Source: Planctomicrobium sp. (GTDB lineage Bacteria > Planctomycetota > Planctomycetia > Planctomycetales > Planctomycetaceae). From it: DNA of 12,302 bases. This document shows positions 6,901 to 12,302 of this stretch, piece after piece; position 1 is the first letter of the stretch, and each line of letters opens with the position of its first letter. The notes under the pieces were generated by a model that was not told where the DNA came from, made no database searches, and saw only the letters and a program-made list of their open reading frames with translations. Where the stretch lies: the NCBI GenBank assembly GCA_029259835.1, contig JAJDEL010000418.1, positions 1 to 12,302 of the forward strand, read 5' to 3'. The position numbers and the translations under genes were made by a program.

Positions 6901-8467
6901 ACTTTGTCTTCTGATCAAGCGCCGGTCCCCAGCGTTCAGTCTGGGTGATTTCGAAGCGGACGTCGGTGTCGTTTGCGGCTTGCTGACCGACTCGACTTGT
7001 GCCACTTGCGATGAGGGCTTTGAACTTTGCTGTCATGCGCTCAACGACTTCAGGGTGTTCTTGGGTGAGGTCGTTTTGTTCGGCGATGTCGGTTTTGAGA
7101 TTGTAGAGTTCAGCGATGGTTGGTTTGCCGCGCGATTGCGGGACGTTGCGACCACTCTTGCGGAAGAGCAGTTTCCATGGGCCGTCGCGGTAGGCGAATT
7201 CGCCGTGGTTCGAATGGCTGACGAGTGAGGCGCGGGCGTTGTTGTTTGTTTTCGTGAGCAATGCTGGTAGGAAGCTGAGACTGTCTTCGGCTCCGTCTTG
7301 GAGTAACTCTGCGCCGATGATGTCGGTGCAGGTCGCGTAGAGATCGGTCAGGCTGACCATTTGATCGCTGCTGGTGTTCGCCAGAATGTGTTGAGGCCAG
7401 CGGACCACAAGCGGCACACGGTGACCACCTTCCCAGATGTCTCCTTTGTGTCCTCGGTATGGACCACTCGGCATGTGGCCGGCATCCACGAGATCTTTCC
7501 AACCAGTGTAGTGCGAGTGACCATTGTCGGCCGTGAAAATGACAATCGTGTTGTCCGCAATGCCAGCATCGTCAATCGCTTTGATCACTTGCCCGGCGGA
7601 CCAGTCGGTTTCCATCACGAAGTCGGCAATCGGGGCGATGCCGCTCTTCCCTCGAAACTGCTCGGACGGGACAACTGGCTCGTGTGGTGATGTCATCGAG
7701 AAGTAGAGAAAGAAGGGTGTTTTCTCTTTTGAACGATGGTGAATATGTTGCACGGCTCGTCGTGTGATTTCTGGAAGAATTGCCTGCATCTTCCAGCCGG
7801 GAGCCATGGGAGTGCCGACGAAATTCTTGGGGAGGACGATCCCTTCGCTCGTGTCGTGTTTGTATTCGTCTGTCGGCAGGATCGCGACCCTGTCGTTTTC
7901 GATCCATGTAAACGGTGGCAGATTCGGGAGGTCGACGCCAAAGAACTCATCAAAGCCACGTTCTGTCGGACCACCATTGATCGGTTTCGTGAAGTCCCAT
8001 TCCAGTCTCGCGAGTCCGTTCCCAACTTCGTTCATCCGGCTTCGCTGCGGACCTGCCCAATTCCAGCCCAAGTGCCATTTCCCGATGCATGCAGTGTGAT
8101 AGCCATTTTGTTTGAGTGTGCCGGGGAGGGTCGGACGCTCGGCGGCGATCAATGGAGGTTCGTACGCTGCAATGACCCATTCTTGTAGTCGAGTCCGCCA
8201 GGCATAACGACCAGTGAGCAGACCATATCGTGTCGGTGAACAAACCGCCGACGGGCTGTGTGCATCAGTGAAGCTCATGCTCTCTCGAACGAGCTTGTCG
8301 AGGTATGGCGTCGCGATTTTGTTCTTCGGGTAGTGAGCCTGAATGTCGCCAACGCCGAAATCATCCGCCAGAATGATCACAATGTTGGGCTGCGTCTCCG
8401 CTGCCAATGAAACTTGTACAACCAAGGAAGTGACTGCAAGTAAAAACAATGAGAGAGATCTCTGCAT
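6899..8467 (-). CDS. Secreted Cys-type sulfatase (arylsulfatase family)
   Basis: The 522-residue protein hydrolyses sulfate esters, in planctomycetes usually on polysaccharides or other sulfated organics; the substrate cannot be read from sequence. Residues 1-22 are a signal peptide ending near SLAA. The catalytic features of family S1 sulfatases are present. NIVIILADD (28-36) supplies the metal-binding Asp35-Asp36. CSPTR (76-80) is the sulfatase signature, whose Cys76 would be oxidised to formylglycine and whose Arg80 stabilises it. GKWHLG (129-134) provides Lys130 and His132, SPHEP (260-264) provides His262, TADNGH (312-317) provides Asp314-Asn315, and HKGDIWEGG (340-348) provides Lys341. 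The length is typical and nothing is missing, so it should be active if a formylglycine-generating enzyme is encoded elsewhere. ATG 8467 starts directly before the signal peptide; the upstream AGAG is only a weak ribosome binding site. It stands alone, convergent with the small-protein operon and divergent from the HEAT gene. Confidence 0.95.
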   Translation of the reverse strand: MQRSLSLFLLAVTSLVVQVSLAAETQPNIVIILADDFGVGDIQAHYPKNKIATPYLDKLVRESMSFTDAHSPSAVCSPTRYGLLTGRYAWRTRLQEWVIAAYEPPLIAAERPTLPGTLKQNGYHTACIGKWHLGWNWAGPQRSRMNEVGNGLARLEWDFTKPINGGPTERGFDEFFGVDLPNLPPFTWIENDRVAILPTDEYKHDTSEGIVLPKNFVGTPMAPGWKMQAILPEITRRAVQHIHHRSKEKTPFFLYFSMTSPHEPVVPSEQFRGKSGIAPIADFVMETDWSAGQVIKAIDDAGIADNTIVIFTADNGHSHYTGWKDLVDAGHMPSGPYRGHKGDIWEGGHRVPLVVRWPQHILANTSSDQMVSLTDLYATCTDIIGAELLQDGAEDSLSFLPALLTKTNNNARASLVSHSNHGEFAYRDGPWKLLFRKSGRNVPQSRGKPTIAELYNLKTDIAEQNDLTQEHPEVVERMTAKFKALIASGTSRVGQQAANDTDVRFEITQTERWGPALDQKTK

Positions 8468-8496
8468 TCTGAATTCTCTGGTAGAAAAGTGTTTGC

Positions 8497-8510
8497 CTCA
8501 CAGTCGTGAG
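8497..8510. promoter_or_regulatory. Short inverted repeat upstream of the sulfatase gene
   Basis: CTCAC (8497-8501) and GTGAG (8506-8510) are perfect inverted arms separated by AGTC, 30 bases upstream of the sulfatase start. The position would suit an operator, but repeats this short arise by chance. Confidence 0.15.
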
Positions 8511-8703
8511 ATTTATTCCGTACATTTTAAGATACCGGTTCCAGTTGGAAAATCACACGGAAGGGGCGGATAACTCGAAAGTCAAAGACAGCCATGTTTG
8601 AAAATGTCGTCAAAATTCGGTGAGTTTCTAGTTTTGTGCGTGATTCCAGTATTCTGAAAACGCCAAGAAATATGTATCCCGGCGAAGTACGCCAAATCAG
8701 CTT

Positions 8704-8718
8704 GGTTGATTTTCAACC
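8704..8718. promoter_or_regulatory. Short inverted repeat upstream of the HEAT-repeat gene
   Basis: GGTTGA (8704-8709) and TCAACC (8713-8718) form a perfect 6-bp inverted repeat with a 3-base spacer, directly touching a TTGACT sequence (8719-8724) that resembles a -35 box. It lies about 38 bases before the start codon and could be an operator or a leader hairpin. No good -10 box follows at the right distance. Confidence 0.2.
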
Positions 8719-8755
8719 TTGACTTTTTCAGCTAACTCAAGAGAAGGTAATTGTA

Positions 8756-10060
8756 ATGCGATGTTTTTCTCGTCCAGGTGCCGTCGCACTTTTGCTTTTT
8801 TGTACATCGACAGTTTACAGCCAACCGGCAGAAAGTTTGCCTGAGAAGTCAGTTCAACAATTGTTCGGTGAGGCGAAGCAACTTTCCAAATCTCCCGACA
8901 ATAATGCGCAACTTGCAGAAAAGTACCGAGCCGTTATTGATCTTCATCGTGCAAACGAAAAAGCGTTTCGTCAATCGTTGAAGGAGATGATCAAATACTA
9001 CGAAGACTCCGGACAGCCAGAAAAAGCGGTCCGCTTAATTGTCGACCTGACGTCACAAGAGAGTTTGAGAAAGCATTACGAGGCACTGTCAGGAATCGCA
9101 GAGGGACTCAATCGAAAGCATCCAGATCTCGTCAAAAAAATTGCCAGGGAAATGCAGCAAGCTGCTAAAGAAGAAAGATCGGTTCCCCAAATTGCTCCTG
9201 TCGTTTCGCTTGCCGACTCGATCTTGCAGCGAGAAGACAAGGCACTTCGAGAAAAGAGCCTGGAAAAACTTCAAGGATTACTCTCCCCCGATTCGACGGA
9301 TAAAACCAAACGCTCGGCCTTGGTGACTCTTCAAAAAGCCTTTGCTGCAAAATTTGACCACAAAAGTTTTCGACCTGTTGTTGTCCCACTTCTCGATTCA
9401 GAAGACTCGCTGGTTCGAATGTTGGCAGTACAGTGCCTCCCAGGTGCTGGAGGCACTGCTGAAGACCTTCCGAAAGTCGCTACGATGGTCGAGGATGAAT
9501 CTCATCGAGTTCGCAGGAGTGTCGGTTCGGCATTGATCCACATCGCGAACGGAGAACACAAAGAGATCGTTATCCCGGCACTCATGCAGCTGATGCAAGA
9601 CGAAGAACACGAGGTCATCAAAAGCAATATTCGTTCAATGTGGGGCCAGTACACATCCCCAGAGTATGACGAGTTTCTTGTCAGCCTCTCAAATGAACCG
9701 AGATATCATCACATTGTCATCTACCACTGTCTGAGCACGATTCAGAAAAAAAGTTTGATCGTTTGTCGTCGTCTGGTTGAAGAACTGAATGATCCAGATT
9801 GGAACAACAGTGGTCGTGCCGCCTGGGGGCTGACCTATGGCGTGACCGAAGAAGCAAAACCTTTGGTTGAAGCAGGCCTGCTCAAAGCGATCCCGGAGGA
9901 GACAAACCAATACACTCGAAAGCAGGAATTTCGAGCATTACAACAAGTCGCCACGGATAAATCCCGAGCCTACTTACAGTCCGTCGTTGATTCCGAATTA
10001 GAGACTGATCAGTTCAAGCATCTCGCCGCTGGTGTCTTGTCGAAGTTGGATCAAAATTGA
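8756..10060 (+). CDS. Secretory HEAT-repeat protein
   Basis: The 434-residue protein has a signal peptide (residues 1-22, hydrophobic AVALLLFC, likely cut after VYS). The mature part is almost wholly alpha-helical. After an N-terminal helical region rich in Lys and Glu (about 30-180), HEAT-like repeats are visible: RPVVVPLLDSEDSLVRMLAV then QCLP (about 206-229), LPKVATMVEDESHRVRRSVG (238-257), IVIPALMQLMQDEEHEVIKS (271-290) and VCRRLVEELNDPDWNNSGRA (about 335-354). HEAT arrays usually serve as binding scaffolds; no enzymatic motif is seen and no partner can be named. ATG 8756 has AGAAGG eight bases upstream. It is monocistronic, convergent with the PEGA gene. Confidence 0.8.
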   Translation: MRCFSRPGAVALLLFCTSTVYSQPAESLPEKSVQQLFGEAKQLSKSPDNNAQLAEKYRAVIDLHRANEKAFRQSLKEMIKYYEDSGQPEKAVRLIVDLTSQESLRKHYEALSGIAEGLNRKHPDLVKKIAREMQQAAKEERSVPQIAPVVSLADSILQREDKALREKSLEKLQGLLSPDSTDKTKRSALVTLQKAFAAKFDHKSFRPVVVPLLDSEDSLVRMLAVQCLPGAGGTAEDLPKVATMVEDESHRVRRSVGSALIHIANGEHKEIVIPALMQLMQDEEHEVIKSNIRSMWGQYTSPEYDEFLVSLSNEPRYHHIVIYHCLSTIQKKSLIVCRRLVEELNDPDWNNSGRAAWGLTYGVTEEAKPLVEAGLLKAIPEETNQYTRKQEFRALQQVATDKSRAYLQSVVDSELETDQFKHLAAGVLSKLDQN

Positions 10061-10124
10061 TTCGCCACCGATCAGCCCGAGCTGAACTGTGAGGCAAAGA
10101 CGTGGTATCGAGTTGACGAAACTG

Positions 10125-10598
10125 TCACGGACCGACTGGGCTGCCGATTTCTGCCTGGGAGCGGAAGTTTCTCCCTCGACCGATGAGATCGGACTCTTCG
10201 TCGATGGGAGCGTTGCGGCGGATTAAATTGTAGGTGAAGTCGTGCCGGTCAGTCACTTTTCTTGGCATGAAGTGATTTGTGAAGAAATCAATCGGGAACT
10301 TCTGACCAGGTGGTGCTGCAACTGGTTGCAGAACGGAAAGCGTGTCGTACCCTGGTGCTGAGAGGGTTACGTCGTGCGTCCCGTAATACTTGAAATCCAT
10401 CGAGACTGGCGTGAGACCAACTCGTTCACCATCCACTTCAACAAGCGCCCCGGCTGGGAATGAGCGAATCGTCATTCGGCGACTCACGCAGCCGGATGAA
10501 AGAGCTCCCAGAAGTAAGCAAATCATTCCTGACAAACAAAAACTCGCAAAGCGAGTTCTGGCTGTACAAGAATCAGACTGTTTTTGAGGATTGAGCAT
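10125..10598 (-). CDS. PEGA-domain lipoprotein
   Basis: The 157-residue protein has an N-terminal hydrophobic stretch (CLSGMICLLLGALSSGC) ending in a lipobox-like SSGC, so it is probably a lipoprotein; Ser at the -3 place is less usual than Leu. Directly after it comes a PEGA domain: TIRSFPAGALVEVDGERVG then LTPVSMDFKYYGTHDVTLS and APGYDTLSVLQPV, a small beta-sandwich named for its PEGA-like motif (here PAGA) and common in surface proteins. The tail is charged and rich in Arg. I recognise this overall pattern from small planctomycete lipoproteins of unknown role. ATG 10598 is chosen; an in-frame TTG at 10613 would add five residues, and neither has a ribosome binding site. It lies 156 bases downstream of the FMN/Fe-S membrane protein on the same strand and may or may not be cotranscribed with it. 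Confidence 0.82.
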   Translation of the reverse strand: MLNPQKQSDSCTARTRFASFCLSGMICLLLGALSSGCVSRRMTIRSFPAGALVEVDGERVGLTPVSMDFKYYGTHDVTLSAPGYDTLSVLQPVAAPPGQKFPIDFFTNHFMPRKVTDRHDFTYNLIRRNAPIDEESDLIGRGRNFRSQAEIGSPVGP

Positions 10599-10615
10599 TG
10601 ATAATTCAGGCAACC

Positions 10616-10625
10616 GAACCGGTTC
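10616..10625. promoter_or_regulatory. Perfect 10-bp palindrome upstream of the PEGA gene
   Basis: GAACCGGTTC (10616-10625) is fully self-complementary and lies 18 bases upstream of the PEGA start codon. This would suit a repressor site, but a single short palindrome may be chance. Confidence 0.15.
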
Positions 10626-10730
10626 CTGGAATGTTTGGAGGGAATGAGGACTGCGGAGTCTAAACGGCGGCGATTCGATTCACCAATAGAGATTTTGAGG
10701 AGTCACAACCTGTTTGTGGAATGGATGTTG

Positions 10731-10750
10731 CAGCTCATCAACAGGAGCTG
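10731..10750 (-). terminator. Possible hairpin just after the FMN-binding gene
   Basis: CAGCTC (10731-10736) and GAGCTG (10745-10750) form a 6-bp perfect stem with an 8-nt loop, four bases beyond the stop codon of the minus-strand FMN-binding gene. No T-run follows, so it would be at most a weak or Rho-assisted terminator. Confidence 0.2.
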
Positions 10751-10754
10751 GGAG

Positions 10755-12302
10755 TTAGCCCCAATGCAGGCTGATCGCAAGAATCAGAAGTGCGATGGCA
10801 ACGGCATCGCCAGGATGAAATCGGTCGCTCTGGCGGGTTCTGCGAAAGTATTCAAGCATTGCTCCGGTGGGGCAGCCGAATCGGCAGTAAGCCATCGGAA
10901 CGAACAGCGATGCGATGAGTCCAACGACTGCAATCGAAATTGCCGACCAGCCTGCAATTCGAAACAGGTAGGCATCGAACGGTTCAACATCAACCAGACT
11001 GAACCGTAAAGAGAGCATCGACACGACAATCACCCAAGTCAGTAAACCGACGGGAATCAGGGACAATAACCTCTTTAAATTTTTTCCGGGATGAAACTGG
11101 AACTTCAAGCGATTGCGAGCGAGTTGTTGCAGGGCGCCATGTGGGCACAAGTGCGAACAGTAAACGTTTCTTTTTGTGACGACAGGCAGTGTGAACGCAA
11201 TGCCAACGAGGACAACGAGTCGCGTTGCCGTTTTCCAGGGGATGCCGTTTTGTGCCCAACCGACCAGCATTGCCTGGGAGAGGAGATCTCCATTCAGGAA
11301 GCCGATATATCCGATCAAAACAAGTTGGTAGATGATTCGCAGCCAGCTAATACCGCGAAGATGAGTCGAGGCAATCAAGACGCCGCAGAAGATTATACCG
11401 AGTGTTCCATAGTCCGCGGAATTGAGCCTCCAGCCATTTGCTTTTGTCGCTTCATTCACCGAAGGATTCGTAAATTCGTGTTGTGCCGCTTGAATCACAC
11501 TTCGCGCGACCGCCATGCTTGTGAAAGTGGCTCCAGAGACACCTTCGACACCGTTCGCTTCCAAGTCGTAGCGGGCAAGTTCGTCGAGTGTGAGGTCATT
11601 GAAAAGATCAGGCCAGGCCCAGTCTTCGTTCAGGTAATCAACATAAGGATGATTGTCGAAACTTTTGCGGACGTGAATTCTCGAAACCGTTCCTGCGGTG
11701 GTGAGAGCGATCAAAGTTTCGGTCGGTCCCTGATAGCCGACGATGTCGTCCGACTCAGGAGACGTACTCAAAATGTTGCCGAGCGAAGTTTCGTTTTCGT
11801 CCAGGACTTCCCAACCACGTTTGAAATCTTTCGAAGGAACGAGTTTCTTCGCATTTGGAAAGAGAGGTTGAACGTCTGCGAGGGTCATTGGTTCCGGGAA
11901 GCGGAGTGACAGGACATTTCCTCCGACACGATGAAGGATCGATTCGGCAATCGATAAGCTGGTCAGAGTTGCTCCGGAGACAGCGTCAATATCTTGCATT
12001 TCAGAGAGTTCTTGCCAGGAACGTCCGCGAAATTGCAACCAGAAACGAGTATCTTTGTTGACTTCAGCAACATGGTCGCGAGTGTCCAAACTCCAGACAA
12101 TTTTCGTTGCCGTCAATCTCAAGTCGGAGTCAAATGCGATGATGACATTCGTCGGTCCTGAGAAGCCGATGAAGTGGTCTGCTCCCGGCGAAGTTGCCGT
12201 CAGGTAGCCGAGAACGTGTTCGTTCTGGTCAAGGACGGGATGCAATCCGCTGTTTGCATTGGCTGTTCCTAGACTCACCGCACCGTCAAACAGATTGAGA
12301 TG
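10755..12302 (-). CDS. NosR-like membrane protein with two FMN-binding domains and two CX3CP motifs (5' end outside window)
   Basis: The frame is open to the right edge, so the N-terminus is missing; GTG 12278 is only an internal codon, used here for numbering. Two FMN-binding domains lie in tandem, each with a GYxGPT- or GFSGPT-type strand, then SGATLTS (101-107) and SGATFTS (248-254). The first fits the covalent flavinylation motif Dxx[ST]GAT (Asp98 to Thr104), the target of ApbE-type transferases. The second has Glu245 in place of Asp. About five or six hydrophobic segments follow (near 290-305, 312-327, 353-367, 404-422, 443-460 and 491-504). Between them lie CSHLCP (374-379) and CRFGCP (465-470), the cysteine motifs of NosR/RnfG-related polyferredoxin membrane proteins. 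No 2[4Fe-4S] ferredoxin domain of the CxxCxxCxxxC type follows, unlike NosR. The inferred role is electron transfer across or along the membrane from flavin to an extracytoplasmic partner. No nosZ or other nos gene is in view, so the name NosR is not warranted. Confidence 0.85.
   Translation of the reverse strand, partial: HLNLFDGAVSLGTANANSGLHPVLDQNEHVLGYLTATSPGADHFIGFSGPTNVIIAFDSDLRLTATKIVWSLDTRDHVAEVNKDTRFWLQFRGRSWQELSEMQDIDAVSGATLTSLSIAESILHRVGGNVLSLRFPEPMTLADVQPLFPNAKKLVPSKDFKRGWEVLDENETSLGNILSTSPESDDIVGYQGPTETLIALTTAGTVSRIHVRKSFDNHPYVDYLNEDWAWPDLFNDLTLDELARYDLEANGVEGVSGATFTSMAVARSVIQAAQHEFTNPSVNEATKANGWRLNSADYGTLGIIFCGVLIASTHLRGISWLRIIYQLVLIGYIGFLNGDLLSQAMLVGWAQNGIPWKTATRLVVLVGIAFTLPVVTKRNVYCSHLCPHGALQQLARNRLKFQFHPGKNLKRLLSLIPVGLLTWVIVVSMLSLRFSLVDVEPFDAYLFRIAGWSAISIAVVGLIASLFVPMAYCRFGCPTGAMLEYFRRTRQSDRFHPGDAVAIALLILAISLHWG

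Larger units (their letters stand above)
8468..8755. other. Divergent intergenic region between sulfatase and HEAT-repeat gene
   Basis: These 288 bases must hold promoters for two divergent genes. No coding sequence was recognised. Two short inverted repeats stand out and are listed separately. AGAAGG at 8742-8747 lies eight bases before the ATG at 8756 and is a reasonable ribosome binding site. No convincing -35/-10 pair was found. Confidence 0.5.

Noticed and set aside
10073..10143. CAGCCC (10073-10078) and GGGCTG (10138-10143) as a terminator between the HEAT and PEGA genes
   Set aside because: The arms are only 6 bp and about 60 bases apart, with no T-run, so this is likely chance.
11091..11909. 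A 272-codon plus-strand open frame opposite the FMN-binding gene
   Set aside because: The opposite strand encodes a clear FMN-binding and CX3CP protein over the whole stretch. The plus-strand product has low-complexity composition and no recognisable domain.
10755..12302. Calling the flavin/Fe-S membrane protein nosR
   Set aside because: It has two FMN domains instead of one, lacks the C-terminal ferredoxin module, and no nos gene is in view.

Overview
The window looks like chromosome of a planctomycete (Planctomycetota, Planctomycetaceae-like). The evidence is the mix of protein families: a Cys-type secreted sulfatase, a secreted PQQ-type beta-propeller protein opening with a DWPQLRG motif, an FG-GAP/ASPIC-UnbV (CRTAC1-like) protein, a PEGA lipoprotein whose body matches planctomycete homologues as I remember them, a HEAT-repeat secretory protein and a NosR-like flavin/Fe-S membrane protein. 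Few genes have a good Shine-Dalgarno sequence. No rRNA, tRNA, CRISPR array, transposase or phage gene was seen. The genus cannot be fixed from this sequence alone.

Layout, left to right. (1) 1-3514, plus strand: the C-terminal part of a large TPR protein, probably a multiheme cytochrome whose heme part lies left of the window, followed by a membrane-anchored FG-GAP/ASPIC-UnbV protein. An ~80 bp element of nested palindromes (1562-1641) lies between them. (2) 3544-4928, minus strand: a PQQ-like beta-propeller protein split by a one-base frameshift near 3985-3992. Both halves align with one ~461-residue protein. (3) 5223-6847, plus strand: four small cytoplasmic proteins, probably one operon: EthD-like, a stand-alone EF-G domain IV, YciI-like and DUF4279. 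A promoter-like sequence precedes it and a hairpin terminator follows it. (4) 6899-8467, minus strand: a secreted sulfatase, convergent with the operon. (5) 8756-10060, plus strand: a secretory HEAT-repeat protein, divergent from the sulfatase. (6) 10125-12302, minus strand: a PEGA lipoprotein downstream of a tandem FMN-binding, CX3CP polytopic membrane protein that runs off the right edge.

The most unusual item is the 123-residue protein at 5645-6016. It matches domain IV of elongation factor G, including the histidine at the tip that enters the ribosomal decoding centre, but has no GTPase domain and no domain V. The large extracytoplasmic proteins (sulfatase, PQQ propeller, FG-GAP, HEAT, PEGA) are typical of planctomycete genomes and do not form one obvious pathway here. 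The first two genes and the last one both point to envelope electron transfer, but no link between them can be shown from this sequence.
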